From: Stutzerimonas stutzeri
GTDB lineage: Bacteria > Pseudomonadota > Gammaproteobacteria > Pseudomonadales > Pseudomonadaceae
NCBI GenBank assembly: GCA_002339675.1
Contig: DDKB01000017.1
Span: 988,346 to 1,052,345, forward strand
Direction of reading: 5' to 3'
DNA length: 64,000 bases
The notes under the pieces were generated by a model that searched no databases, was not told the DNA's origin, and worked only from the letters and a program-made list of their open reading frames with translations. Of this stretch, positions 8,356 to 16,757 are shown in pieces. Positions within the stretch are counted from its first letter, which is position 1; every line of letters begins with the position of its first letter. A program made the position numbers and the translations under genes.

Positions 8356-8914
8356 GCTGGCCTCTTACATTGGATAGCAGGAGCATCCTGCCTTCGTTCA
8401 GATACGCTTTCATGCCCGTGGCGGTGGTGACACCGTTCGCGGCGACGATTCTAACGGGTTGGCGGGTCTCGGCATAATCCTTCTCGGGAAGGACGGTCAT
8501 CCGGCTGCTGGTGATGATCGTGGGGCGGCCCTTGGCATCCTGGCGCTCGACCTTGACGTCATCGATGAGCTCGACCTGCTGACCCTGCGGGCCGACCTCG
8601 CCGCGGGCGCTGGTGACATGCCAGGGTTGCTCTGCGCCCCGGTAAGAGCGCAGGTCCGGGCCGGTCAGCAGGCTGACGTCAGTGGCCTTGACGTGCTCGA
8701 CCTTCTCCGCGGTGAGCACGTAGTCGCGCTTGCCGTCAGGTTGGTACTGCACTGTCGTCGAGTTGATGACATAGAAGTCGATCGGCTGCTGCGCGCCCTC
8801 GATCACCGGTGCATCGCGCATGAAACTTTCCGGACGGATGTTCCAGTAGCCGACTGCGACCAGCAGCAACGCGGTCAGCAGCAGGATGACAGGCAGGCGG
8901 ATTCTGTTGAGCAT
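8342..8914 (-). CDS. lptC: LptC, inner-membrane LPS transport protein
   Basis: A 190-residue bitopic protein with an N-terminal membrane anchor ('IRLPVILLLTALLLVAVGYW') and a periplasmic beta-jellyroll that passes LPS from LptFG to LptA. The 'YVLTAEKVEH' and 'TSARGEVGPQGQQVELIDDVKVER' segments fit the LptC family. It is 8 bases downstream of kdsC and overlaps lptA, the usual kdsC-lptC-lptA-lptB arrangement. Confidence 0.93.
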   Translation of the reverse strand: MLNRIRLPVILLLTALLLVAVGYWNIRPESFMRDAPVIEGAQQPIDFYVINSTTVQYQPDGKRDYVLTAEKVEHVKATDVSLLTGPDLRSYRGAEQPWHVTSARGEVGPQGQQVELIDDVKVERQDAKGRPTIITSSRMTVLPEKDYAETRQPVRIVAANGVTTATGMKAYLNEGRMLLLSNVRGQHELR

Positions 8915-8922
8915 GGGAACCT

Positions 8923-9447
8923 CTAGAGGTAGGCCGCCTGGGCAGCGTCGAGACGGCCCTGGGCGCGCAGGATCAGCTCGCAGAACTCGCGCGCGGCACC
9001 TTCGCCGCCGCGCGCCGCGGTGACGCCGTGGGCGTGCTGGCGCACGAACGCATCGGCGCTGGCCACCGCCATGCCGAGGCCCACGCGCCGGATCACCGGC
9101 AGGTCGGGGAGGTCGTCGCCGAGGTAGGCCACCTCGGCGTAGTCGAGCCCGAGTTCGGCCAGCAGCTCATCCAGCACCACCAGCTTGTCCTCGCGCCCCT
9201 GGTAGAGATGCTGGATGCCCAGGTTGCGGGCGCGGCGCTCGACCACCGGGGTCTGGCGGCCGCTGATAATGGCGGTGCGGACCCCGGCATTGATCAGCAT
9301 CTTGATGCCGTGGCCGTCGAGGGTGTTGAACGTCTTGAATTCGCTGCCGTCGACCAGGAAGTACAGCTTGCCGTCGGTGAGCACGCCATCGACGTCGAAG
9401 ATGGCCAGGCGGATGTCCCGGGCGCGGCGCAGGAGATCGTTCATCAC
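8923..9447 (-). CDS. kdsC: KdsC, KDO-8-phosphate phosphatase
   Basis: A 174-residue HAD-superfamily phosphatase that removes phosphate from 3-deoxy-D-manno-octulosonate 8-phosphate to give KDO for LPS inner core. HAD motif I is 'IFDVDGVLTDG' (nucleophile Asp), motif II 'RTAIISGRQTP', and motif III/IV 'VAYLGDDLPDLPVIRRVGLGMAVASAD'. The small C1 cap is typical of KdsC. It overlaps the kdsD stop by 4 bases. Confidence 0.96.
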   Translation of the reverse strand: MMNDLLRRARDIRLAIFDVDGVLTDGKLYFLVDGSEFKTFNTLDGHGIKMLINAGVRTAIISGRQTPVVERRARNLGIQHLYQGREDKLVVLDELLAELGLDYAEVAYLGDDLPDLPVIRRVGLGMAVASADAFVRQHAHGVTAARGGEGAAREFCELILRAQGRLDAAQAAYL

Positions 9448-10418
9448 ATCACCCCCGCGCGCAGCAGGTCGTGCATATTCAGCGCGCCAATCGGCCGATC
9501 CTGATCGTCAACCACCACCAGGGCGTTGATCTTGTTATCTTCCATGATCCTCAGTGCTTCGGCTGCGAGCATGTCGCTGCTGGCGGTCTTGCCGTGCAGG
9601 GTCATGACCTCGTCGATGCTGGCCTGGCGCACGTCGATGCCTTTGTCCAGCGTCCGGCGCAGATCTCCGTCGGTGAAGATCCCGGCGAGACGGCCGTCCC
9701 CCTCCACAACGGCGGTCATGCCGAGTCCCTTCTGCGTCATCTCCAGCAGCGCATCGCGCAGCGAGGTGCCGCGGTTGACCAGCGGCAGCCGCTCGCCAGC
9801 ATGCATCACGTGTTCGACCTTCAGTAGCAGGCGCCTGCCCAGCGCACCGCCGGGGTGGGAAAAGGCGAAATCCTCGGCGGTGAAGCCACGCGCCTCGAGC
9901 AGGGCGATGGCCAGGGCGTCGCCCAGTACCAGGCTGACGGTGGTCGATGAGGTGGGCGCCAGGTTCAGCGGGCAGGCCTCGGTGGCCACGCTGGCATCGA
10001 GGTTGACCTCGGCGGCCTTGGCCAGTACCGATTCGGGGTTGCCGGTCATGCTGATGAGGGTAATCCCCAGTCGCTTGATCAGTGGCAGCAGGGTGACGAT
10101 CTCGTGGGTGGTGCCGGAATTCGACAGGGCCAACACGACGTCGTCGCGCGTAATCATGCCCATGTCGCCGTGGCTGGCTTCGGCCGGATGCACGAAGAAT
10201 GCAGTGGTGCCGGTGCTGGCGAGAGTCGCTGCGATCTTGTTGCCGATATGTCCGGACTTGCCCATGCCCACCACGACGACGCGACCCTTGCAGCCGAGGA
10301 TGAGTTCGCAGGCCTTGACGAACTGCGCATCGATACGGGCCGTCAGTTGCTGGACCGCCTCGACTTCCATGCCAATGGTACGCTGCGCCGTCTCGATCAG
10401 TTGGTGGCTCTGGCTCAT
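9444..10418 (-). CDS. kdsD: KdsD, arabinose-5-phosphate isomerase
   Basis: A 324-residue isomerase converting ribulose-5-phosphate to arabinose-5-phosphate, the first step of KDO synthesis. It has an N-terminal SIS sugar-isomerase domain ('GMGKSGHIGNKIAATLASTGT', 'HPAEASHGDMGM', 'LSNSGTTHEI') and two C-terminal CBS domains. I chose the ATG at 10418 (MSQSHQLIETAQ) because it gives the usual length; the open frame runs on upstream only as noncoding sequence overlapping mlaF. It is first in the kdsD-kdsC-lptCAB series. Confidence 0.96.
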   Translation of the reverse strand: MSQSHQLIETAQRTIGMEVEAVQQLTARIDAQFVKACELILGCKGRVVVVGMGKSGHIGNKIAATLASTGTTAFFVHPAEASHGDMGMITRDDVVLALSNSGTTHEIVTLLPLIKRLGITLISMTGNPESVLAKAAEVNLDASVATEACPLNLAPTSSTTVSLVLGDALAIALLEARGFTAEDFAFSHPGGALGRRLLLKVEHVMHAGERLPLVNRGTSLRDALLEMTQKGLGMTAVVEGDGRLAGIFTDGDLRRTLDKGIDVRQASIDEVMTLHGKTASSDMLAAEALRIMEDNKINALVVVDDQDRPIGALNMHDLLRAGVM

Positions 10419-10449
10419 GTCGGTCTCATCGCCTGAATCAAAGCGCGGG

Positions 10450-10455
10450 ATTATA
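10450..10455 (-). promoter_or_regulatory. Probable kdsD promoter (-10 element)
   Basis: Perfect TATAAT on the minus strand 32 bases upstream of the kdsD ATG, in the divergent kdsD/mlaF spacer. The -35 region is not recognisable. Confidence 0.45.
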
Positions 10456-10563
10456 GCGGCAAAGCGGGCGTGGCTCACCGAAAAACGCGACGGTGCCTCG
10501 TTCCGCTCGTCCCTCGATGCCAGCTGAATGCCGGGTGCCGCAAGCATGGGCGCGGGCGTCTGC

Positions 10564-10592
10564 TTGGGAGGTCCAGGGCGCGGTGCTATAGT
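10564..10592 (+). promoter_or_regulatory. Probable mlaF promoter
   Basis: TTGGGA (10564-10569), 17-base spacer, TATAGT (10587-10592), about 75 bases before the mlaF start. The spacing is ideal and the hexamers are near the sigma-70 consensus. It would drive mlaFEDCB and the coupled psiE-like gene. Confidence 0.6.
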
Positions 10593-10674
10593 TCGCGCCG
10601 CCAAAACGGCCCCGCGAGGTATCTCCGAACGATCGGAGGGCGTCTGATTCGCAGGCCGTGTCCAAGGAGATCCG

Positions 10675-11490
10675 ATGAGTGCCGCCAACGCTAACGCCGT
10701 CGAGCTGAAGGGTGTGACCTTCAAGCGCGGTGAGCGGAGCATTTTCAACGATATCGACATTGTCATCCCGCGGGGCAAGGTCACGGCCATCATGGGACCG
10801 TCCGGCTGCGGCAAGACCACGCTGCTGCGCCTGATCGCCGCGCAGCTCAAGCCGCTGCGCGGTGAGGTCTGGGTGGCCGGGACGAACCTGCCGACGCTGT
10901 CGCGCCGCGAGCTGTTCGATATGCGCAAGCAGATGGGCGTGCTGTTCCAGAGTGGCGCCCTGTTCACCGACCTGGACGTGTTCGAGAACGTCGCCTTTCC
11001 GCTGCGCGTGCATACCCGGCTGCCGGAGGAAATGGTCCGCGACATCGTGTTGATGAAGCTGCAGGCGGTGGGCCTGCGCGGCGCGGTGGAGCTGATGCCC
11101 GATGAACTGTCCGGCGGCATGAAGCGCCGGGTGGCGCTGGCGCGGGCGATTGCCCTCGATCCGCAGATCCTCATGTACGACGAGCCCTTTGCCGGGCAGG
11201 ATCCGATCGCCATGGGCGTGCTGGTGCAACTGATCCGCCTGCTCAACGACGCGCTGGGCATCACCAGCATCGTGGTGTCCCACGATCTGGCGGAAACCGC
11301 GAGTATCGCTGACTACATCTACGTCGTCGGCGACGGGCAGGTGCTGGGTCAGGGGACGCCTGCCGAGCTGCGCGAGTCGACCAACCCGCGCATTCGTCAG
11401 TTCATGAAGGGAACCGCGGACGGGCCGGTGCCATTCCACTACCCGGCAGCGGACTACGCCGACGATCTGTTGCGAGGCTCCCATGCGTAA
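10675..11490 (+). CDS. mlaF: MlaF, ATPase of the phospholipid transport complex
   Basis: A 271-residue ABC ATPase (Ttg2A in older Pseudomonas naming) of the MlaFEDB complex, which moves phospholipids between the inner membrane and periplasmic MlaC to keep the outer membrane asymmetric. Walker A GPSGCGKTT, signature 'ELSGGMKRRVALARAIA', Walker B 'ILMYDEPFAGQDP'. A strong AAGGAGA site precedes the ATG at 10675. The stop region overlaps mlaE by 8 bases. Confidence 0.96.
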   Translation: MSAANANAVELKGVTFKRGERSIFNDIDIVIPRGKVTAIMGPSGCGKTTLLRLIAAQLKPLRGEVWVAGTNLPTLSRRELFDMRKQMGVLFQSGALFTDLDVFENVAFPLRVHTRLPEEMVRDIVLMKLQAVGLRGAVELMPDELSGGMKRRVALARAIALDPQILMYDEPFAGQDPIAMGVLVQLIRLLNDALGITSIVVSHDLAETASIADYIYVVGDGQVLGQGTPAELRESTNPRIRQFMKGTADGPVPFHYPAADYADDLLRGSHA

Positions 11491-12280
11491 GCGCTCCCTG
11501 ATCGAACGAATCCGGCGGCTGGGCGAGGCCGGCATGGACGCGGTGGCGGCCCTGGGGCGGGCGACGCTGTTTCTCGTCCATGCCCTGTTCGGTCGCAGTG
11601 GCCTGGACAACCGCTTCGCCTTGCTGGTGCGTCAGCTCTATTCGGTGGGGGTGTTGTCGCTGGCCATCGTCGTGGTCTCCGGCATCTTCATCGGCATGGT
11701 GCTGGCCCTGCAGGGCTACAGCATCCTGAGCAGCTACGGTTCGGAGCAGGCCGTGGGGCAGATGGTGGCGCTGACCCTGCTGCGGGAACTGGGGCCGGTG
11801 GTCACCGCGCTGCTGTTCGCCGGGCGGGCGGGCTCCGCGTTGGCGGCGGAGATCGGCAACATGAAATCCACCGAGCAGTTGTCGAGCCTGGAGATGATCG
11901 GCGTCGATCCGCTGAAGTACATCATCGCGCCGCGGTTGTGGGCGGGCTTCATTTCGCTGCCGCTGCTCACGGTGATTTTCAACGTGGTCGGCATCTGGGG
12001 CGGCGCGATGGTCGCCGTGGACTGGCTGGGCGTCTACGAGGGCTCGTTCTGGGCCAACATGCAAAACAGTGTCGTGTTTTCCACCGACGTGCTCAACGGG
12101 GTGATCAAGAGCCTGGTGTTCGCCGTGGTGGTGACCTGGATCGCCGTGTTCCAGGGGTACGACTGCGAACCGACTTCCGAGGGCATCAGCCGCGCCACCA
12201 CGCGTACCGTGGTGTACGCCTCGCTGGCCGTGCTGGGCCTCGACTTTATTCTGACCGCGTTGATGTTTGGAGATTTCTGA
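11483..12280 (+). CDS. mlaE: MlaE, permease of the phospholipid transport complex
   Basis: A 265-residue MlaE/YrbE permease with about five to six hydrophobic segments. Family signatures include 'LVRQLYSVGVLSLAIVVVSGIFIGMVLALQGY', 'LLRELGPVVTALLFAGRAGSALAAEIGNMK' and 'EQLSSLEMIGVDPLKYIIAPRLWAGFISLPLL'. It overlaps mlaF upstream and shares one base with mlaD, consistent with coupled translation of complex subunits. Confidence 0.96.
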   Translation: MRKRSLIERIRRLGEAGMDAVAALGRATLFLVHALFGRSGLDNRFALLVRQLYSVGVLSLAIVVVSGIFIGMVLALQGYSILSSYGSEQAVGQMVALTLLRELGPVVTALLFAGRAGSALAAEIGNMKSTEQLSSLEMIGVDPLKYIIAPRLWAGFISLPLLTVIFNVVGIWGGAMVAVDWLGVYEGSFWANMQNSVVFSTDVLNGVIKSLVFAVVVTWIAVFQGYDCEPTSEGISRATTRTVVYASLAVLGLDFILTALMFGDF

Positions 12281-12738
12281 TGCGTATCCGCACCCTGGAA
12301 ATTGGTGTTGGCCTGTTCCTGCTGGCCGGCCTGCTGGCCTTGCTGCTGTTGTCGCTGCGGGTCAGCGGGTTGAACGTGGCGAGCAGCGACACCTATAAGC
12401 TCTACGCGTATTTCGACAATATCGCCGGTCTGAGTGTCCGATCCAAGGTCACCATGGCCGGCGTTACGATTGGCAAGGTGACGGCGATCGACCTGGACCG
12501 CGAAAGCTACACCGGACGGGTCACCCTGGAAATCCAGAAGGACGTCGATATCCTGCCAATGGACTCGACGGCCTCGATCCTCACGGCCGGGCTGCTGGGC
12601 GAGAAGTATGTCGGCATCAGCGTCGGCGGCGAGGAGGAGACCCTCGGCGATGGCGACACCATTCGCGACACCCAATCGTCGCTGGTCCTGGAAGAACTGA
12701 TCGGAAAGTTTCTGCTCAATTCCGTCAATAAAGAATGA
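12280..12738 (+). CDS. mlaD: MlaD, membrane-anchored MCE-domain lipid-binding subunit
   Basis: A 152-residue protein with one N-terminal membrane anchor ('IGVGLFLLAGLLALLLLSL') and a single MCE domain ('YKLYAYFDNIAGLSVRSKVTMAGVTIGKVTAIDLD'). It forms the hexameric periplasmic channel of the Mla complex. The ATG at 12280 overlaps the mlaE TGA (TGATG). Length is typical. Confidence 0.95.
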   Translation: MRIRTLEIGVGLFLLAGLLALLLLSLRVSGLNVASSDTYKLYAYFDNIAGLSVRSKVTMAGVTIGKVTAIDLDRESYTGRVTLEIQKDVDILPMDSTASILTAGLLGEKYVGISVGGEEETLGDGDTIRDTQSSLVLEELIGKFLLNSVNKE

Positions 12739-12749
12739 GGAATGCCCGG

Positions 12750-13400
12750 ATGATCACTGCACTGCGTCGTGGCCTGCTGGTTTGGCTGGCCCTTTTCTCA
12801 CTGGTTGCCCTGGCGGCGCCGGATGCCCACCAGGTGATCCAGAAGACCACCGATGAACTGCTGGCCGATCTCAAGGCCAACAAGGCGCAATACCGGCAGG
12901 ATCCGAATGCCTTCTACGAATCGCTCAATGACATCCTCGGTCCGGTCGTCGATGCCGAAGGGATTTCCCGCAGCATCATGACGGTCAAGTACTCGCGCAA
13001 GGCCAGTGCGCAGCAGATGGCGCGCTTCCAGGAAAACTTCAAGCGCAGCCTCATGCAGTTCTACGGCAATGCACTGCTCGAGTACGACAACCAGCAGATT
13101 CGCGTGCTGCCTGCCAGCGGCAAGCAGGGCACCGAGCGCACCAGCGTGGGCATGGAGGTCACCGGCCGCCAGGGCGAGGTCTATCCGGTGTCCTACACCA
13201 TGGTCAACCATGGCGGTGACTGGATGGTGCGCAACGTGATCATCAACGGCATCAATATCGGCAAGCTGTTCCGCGACCAATTTGCCGACGCCATGCAGAA
13301 AAATGGCGATGACCTGGACAAGACCATCGACGGCTGGGCCGACGTGGTTGCGCGGGCCAAGGACACCCAGGCCGGCCAGCAGGCAGCGGGCGATGAGTGA
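12750..13400 (+). CDS. mlaC: MlaC, periplasmic phospholipid shuttle
   Basis: A 216-residue periplasmic MlaC/Ttg2D carrying phospholipid between MlaFEDB and the outer-membrane MlaA-porin complex. A signal peptide 'MITALRRGLLVWLALFSLVALA' is followed by a helical domain containing 'ILGPVVDAEGISRSIM' and 'QFYGNALLEYDNQQIRVLP'. Two ATGs are possible: 12735 overlaps the mlaD stop, but 12750 has GAGGA 8 bases upstream (12737-12741) and gives a cleaner signal peptide, so I prefer it. Confidence 0.93.
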   Translation: MITALRRGLLVWLALFSLVALAAPDAHQVIQKTTDELLADLKANKAQYRQDPNAFYESLNDILGPVVDAEGISRSIMTVKYSRKASAQQMARFQENFKRSLMQFYGNALLEYDNQQIRVLPASGKQGTERTSVGMEVTGRQGEVYPVSYTMVNHGGDWMVRNVIINGINIGKLFRDQFADAMQKNGDDLDKTIDGWADVVARAKDTQAGQQAAGDE

Positions 13401-13719
13401 CGCGCGCATCGAGAACGGAGCGGACGGCAGTCTGATGCTGTCCGGCGTGCTCGATTACCAGACCGGACCGGCGCTGCGCCGCGAGGGCCAGGCATTGATC
13501 GGCGCGCGGCGCGGCGAGCCGCTGCGCATCGATTGCTCGGCAGTCGAGAAGTCCAGTAGCGTCGGGCTTTCGCTGCTGCTGGCGTTCACTCGGGACGCCA
13601 ATGCCGCGGCGCGCGAGGTGGTGATCGTCAATCTTCCGGAGGACATGCGGCAGATCGCGCGGGTGTCCGGCCTGCTCGATGTACTCTGCCTGTCGGACGA
13701 CACAAAAGGAGCGGTCTGA
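13393..13719 (+). CDS. mlaB: MlaB, STAS-domain subunit of the Mla complex
   Basis: A 108-residue STAS-domain protein that stabilises MlaF in the Mla ABC complex. The STAS pattern is visible: a beta-rich start 'LMLSGVLDYQTGPALRREGQ', 'LRIDCSAVEKSSSVGLSLLLAFTRDA' with the conserved serine-rich loop, and 'ISRVSGLLDVL'-like C-terminal helix. The ATG at 13393 overlaps the mlaC stop region by 8 bases. The stop shares one base with the psiE-like start. Confidence 0.92.
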   Translation: MSDARIENGADGSLMLSGVLDYQTGPALRREGQALIGARRGEPLRIDCSAVEKSSSVGLSLLLAFTRDANAAAREVVIVNLPEDMRQIARVSGLLDVLCLSDDTKGAV

Positions 13720-14207
13720 TGTTGCTGCGCTGGGCGGAGTCAACGCGTGTCAAGGTGCATCTGCTGGCCGAGTCGCTCGGCAACCTGCTGGTCGAGACCT
13801 TTCACTACCTGTCGCTGTTCGCCATCGGTGCCATCACCGCCTGGGCCGGTCTGCTGACCTTTCTCGGCATGCTCGGCAAGGGCAGTATCAGCGTCGACGA
13901 CATCCTGCTGCTGTTCATCTACCTGGAGCTGGGTGCGATGGTCGGCATCTACTTCAAGACCAACCACATGCCGGTGCGGTTTCTGATCTACGTAGCGATC
14001 ACCGCGCTGACCCGCCTGTTGATTTCCGACGTATCGCACCACCACGCGCCGGACATGGGCATTGTCTATATTTCCGGGGCGATCCTGCTGCTGGCACTGG
14101 CGATCCTGGTGGTGCGCTTCGCGTCTTCGCGCTTCCCGGCGGTCGCCGCGCCGGGCCGGCATCCGCTGCGCCGCGATGGCGATGGCGATGCCGAATCGCT
14201 CGATTGA
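13719..14207 (+). CDS. PsiE-family membrane protein coupled to mlaB
   Basis: A 162-residue integral membrane protein with four predicted helices (about residues 29-51, 62-80, 88-105, 113-133). It resembles the phosphate-starvation-inducible PsiE family: the 'FHYLSLFAIGAITAWAGLLTFL' first helix, 'DDILLLFIYLELGAMVGIYFKTNHMPVRFLIYVAITALTR' core and histidine-rich 'SHHHAPD' loop. The ATG shares one base with the mlaB stop (TGATG), so it is probably co-translated with the mla genes. As I recall, P. aeruginosa has no gene here between mlaB and ibaG. The biochemical function of PsiE is unknown; a link to phospholipid homeostasis is inference. Confidence 0.8.
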   Translation: MLLRWAESTRVKVHLLAESLGNLLVETFHYLSLFAIGAITAWAGLLTFLGMLGKGSISVDDILLLFIYLELGAMVGIYFKTNHMPVRFLIYVAITALTRLLISDVSHHHAPDMGIVYISGAILLLALAILVVRFASSRFPAVAAPGRHPLRRDGDGDAESLD

Positions 14208-14238
14208 GTGGAGCTTGTCAGCCCGGCCGGCTTCGGGG

Positions 14239-14267
14239 TTCGCAGTCTCAGGGCTTTTTTGTATGAT
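14239..14267 (+). promoter_or_regulatory. Probable ibaG-murA promoter
   Basis: TTCGCA (14239-14244), 17-base spacer, TATGAT (14262-14267), 39 bases before ibaG. The spacer contains GGGCTTTTTT, which could also be the tail of a weak terminator with AGCCC at 14220-14224 for the mla/psiE transcript; that double role is tentative. Confidence 0.55.
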
Positions 14268-14305
14268 GGCCGGCCGCGCGCGTCCGGCGCCGATCGAGGT
14301 AGAAC

Positions 14306-14545
14306 ATGCAGGCCGTAGAAGTTAAGCAATTCCTGGAACAGAAGCTTTCGGGAGCCCAGGTGGAAGTCGAAGGCGAAGGCTGTAACTTCCAGCTCAACGT
14401 GATCAGCGACGAGTTGGCGGGCCTGAGCCCGGTCAAGCGTCAGCAGCAGATCTACGCGCACCTGAATCCGTGGATCGCCGACGGCAGCATTCACGCGGTC
14501 ACGATGAAATTCTTCAGCCAGGCCGACTGGTCTGGGCGCAGCTGA
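14306..14545 (+). CDS. ibaG: IbaG, BolA-family protein
   Basis: A 79-residue BolA/IbaG (YrbA) protein. BolA proteins bind monothiol glutaredoxins and Fe-S clusters; IbaG is linked to acid and envelope stress. The KH-like fold is seen in 'VKQFLEQKLSGAQVEVEGEGCNFQLNVISDELAGLSPVKRQQQIYAHL' with the BolA C-terminal 'GSIHAVTMKFFSQADW'. It sits 99 bases upstream of murA, as in other gammaproteobacteria. Confidence 0.94.
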   Translation: MQAVEVKQFLEQKLSGAQVEVEGEGCNFQLNVISDELAGLSPVKRQQQIYAHLNPWIADGSIHAVTMKFFSQADWSGRS

Positions 14546-14644
14546 CCGCCGCGCGGTAGCCACCTCTTCAGCCCGCGGGCAACCCTTTGGTCGCCCGCGG
14601 CTCACTCTGCCAGCGCTTCGAGCCTGCGGGTTACGGGAACATCC

Positions 14645-15910
14645 ATGGACAAATTGATCATTACCGGCGGTGCCCGCCTCGATGGCGAGATCCGCATCTC
14701 CGGTGCCAAGAATTCGGCCCTGCCGATCCTGGCCGCCACCTTGCTGGCCGACACACCGGTCACCGTCTGCAACCTGCCGCACCTGCACGACATCACCACC
14801 ATGATCGAGCTGTTTGGGCGCATGGGGGTGCAACCGGTCATCGACGAAAAACTCAGTGTGGAAGTCGACGCCAGCAGCATCCAGACGCTGGTTGCGCCCT
14901 ATGAACTGGTCAAGACCATGCGCGCCTCGATCCTCGTGCTCGGGCCGATGGTGGCGCGTTTTGGCGAGGCGGAAGTCGCCCTGCCGGGCGGCTGCGCGAT
15001 CGGCTCGCGTCCGGTGGACCTGCACATCCGCGGGCTTGAAGCCATGGGCGCTCAGATCAACGTCGAGGGTGGCTACATCAAGGCCCGTGCACCGGCCGGT
15101 GGCCTGCGCGGCGCGCACTTCTTCTTCGACATCGTCAGCGTGACCGGCACCGAGAACATCATGATGGCGGCGGCGCTGGCCAATGGCCGTTCCGTTCTCG
15201 AGAACGCCGCGCGCGAGCCGGAGGTCGTCGACCTGGCGAACTTCCTCAATGCCATGGGTGCGCAGATTTCCGGTGCCGGCACCGACACCATCGTCATCGA
15301 CGGGGTCAAGCGCCTCGGCGGCGGGCGGTACAGTGTGATGCCCGACCGTATCGAGACCGGTACCTACCTGGTCGCTGCGGCGGCCACCGGTGGCCGGGTG
15401 AAGCTCAAGGATACCGACGCGACCCTGCTCGAAGCGGTGCTGCACAAGCTGGAGGAGGCCGGCGCACAGATCGATACCGGCAGCAACTGGATCGAGCTGA
15501 ACATGAAGGGCAACCGGCCGAAGGCGGTCAACGTCCGTACCGCGCCGTACCCGGCCTTCCCGACCGACATGCAGGCCCAGTTCATCGCCATGAATGCGGT
15601 CGCCGAAGGCACCGGCACGGTAATCGAGACGGTCTTCGAGAACCGCTTCATGCACGTCTACGAAATGAACCGCATGGGCTCGCAGATCCTCGTCGAAGGC
15701 AATACGGCGATCGTGACCGGCGTGCCTAAGCTCAAGGGCGCACCGGTCATGGCGACCGACCTGCGCGCCTCGGCGAGCCTTGTGATCGCTGGGCTGGTGG
15801 CCGAAGGCGATACCCTGATCGACCGCATCTACCATATCGATCGCGGCTACGAGTGCATCGAGGAAAAGCTGCAGCTGCTCGGCGCCAAGATTCGTCGCGT
15901 ACCGGGCTAG
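14645..15910 (+). CDS. murA: MurA, UDP-GlcNAc 1-carboxyvinyltransferase
   Basis: A 421-residue enolpyruvyl transferase that adds PEP to UDP-GlcNAc, the committed step of peptidoglycan synthesis and the fosfomycin target. The N-terminal 'LDGEIRISGAKNSALPILAATLLADTPVTVCNLPHLHDI' is diagnostic. The catalytic cysteine is Cys117 in 'LPGGCAIGSRPVDLH', so the enzyme is of the fosfomycin-sensitive Cys type. Length is normal. It is followed by hisG after 108 bases. Confidence 0.97.
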   Translation: MDKLIITGGARLDGEIRISGAKNSALPILAATLLADTPVTVCNLPHLHDITTMIELFGRMGVQPVIDEKLSVEVDASSIQTLVAPYELVKTMRASILVLGPMVARFGEAEVALPGGCAIGSRPVDLHIRGLEAMGAQINVEGGYIKARAPAGGLRGAHFFFDIVSVTGTENIMMAAALANGRSVLENAAREPEVVDLANFLNAMGAQISGAGTDTIVIDGVKRLGGGRYSVMPDRIETGTYLVAAAATGGRVKLKDTDATLLEAVLHKLEEAGAQIDTGSNWIELNMKGNRPKAVNVRTAPYPAFPTDMQAQFIAMNAVAEGTGTVIETVFENRFMHVYEMNRMGSQILVEGNTAIVTGVPKLKGAPVMATDLRASASLVIAGLVAEGDTLIDRIYHIDRGYECIEEKLQLLGAKIRRVPG

Positions 15911-16018
15911 ACCTGCGTTGCGCCTGCCCGCGGGCCGGCGCCGCCCGCCGAGACCGGCGCTCGCGCGCCACGGCCAACGCCACGGTTGGCATCCACAGGC
16001 TTCAAGGGAAAATCGTCC

Positions 16019-16648
16019 ATGCTCACCATCGCCCTGTCCAAAGGTCGGATCCTCGACGACACGCTGCCGTTGCTGGCGGCGGCCGGCATCGTGCCGACCG
16101 AGAATCCGGAAAAGAGCCGCAAGCTGATCATTCCCACCACGCAGGATGACGTGCGGCTGCTGATCGTGCGCGCCACCGACGTGCCGACCTACGTCGAGCA
16201 CGGCGCGGCAGATCTGGGCGTTGCCGGCAAGGACGTGCTGATGGAGTACGGTGGCCAGGGCCTCTACGAGCCGCTTGACCTGAAAATCGCCAACTGCAAG
16301 CTGATGACCGCGGGCAAGGTGGGGGCGCCTGAGCCGAAAGGGCGACTGCGGGTCGCAACCAAGTTCGTCAACGTCGCCAAGCGTTATTACGCCGAGCAGG
16401 GACGCCAGGTCGACATCATCAAGCTCTACGGCTCGATGGAGCTGGCGCCGCTGGTCGGGCTGGCCGACAAGATCATCGACGTGGTCGACACCGGCAACAC
16501 GCTGCGCGCCAACGGGCTGGAACCCCAGGAACTGATCGCCATGATCAGCTCGCGACTGGTGGTCAACAAGGCCTCGATGAAGATGCAGCACGCCCGCATC
16601 CAGGCACTGATCGACGCCCTGCGTGCGGCTATCGGGCAGCCAGCCTGA
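16019..16648 (+). CDS. hisG: HisG, ATP phosphoribosyltransferase, short form
   Basis: A 209-residue short-form HisG catalysing the first step of histidine synthesis (ATP + PRPP to phosphoribosyl-ATP). Family motifs: 'MLTIALSKGRILDDTLPLLAAAGI', 'RATDVPTYVEHGAADLGVAGKDVLMEY' and the PRPP loop 'ADKIIDVVDTGNTLRANGL'. It lacks the C-terminal ACT-like regulatory domain of long HisG, so it should need a separate HisZ subunit, not seen in this window. The ATG at 16019 matches the family N-terminus. Confidence 0.96.
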   Translation: MLTIALSKGRILDDTLPLLAAAGIVPTENPEKSRKLIIPTTQDDVRLLIVRATDVPTYVEHGAADLGVAGKDVLMEYGGQGLYEPLDLKIANCKLMTAGKVGAPEPKGRLRVATKFVNVAKRYYAEQGRQVDIIKLYGSMELAPLVGLADKIIDVVDTGNTLRANGLEPQELIAMISSRLVVNKASMKMQHARIQALIDALRAAIGQPA

Positions 16649-16757
16649 CGGTCGGCCAGCACAGACCGTCACCCTCAAATTTCCGGGTGCCCGGCCGAGC
16701 GGCTTGTTAAGCTAGGGCGCCTGAAACAGCTCGCTCGTAATCTTTCCGAGGCCTGCC

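Noticed and set aside
14066..16678. An 870-codon open frame on the minus strand across ibaG, murA and hisG.
   Set aside because: It is antisense to three well-identified genes, has no recognisable domain, and long antisense open frames are expected at this GC content. The same holds for the 685-codon minus-strand frame over hisD-hisC.
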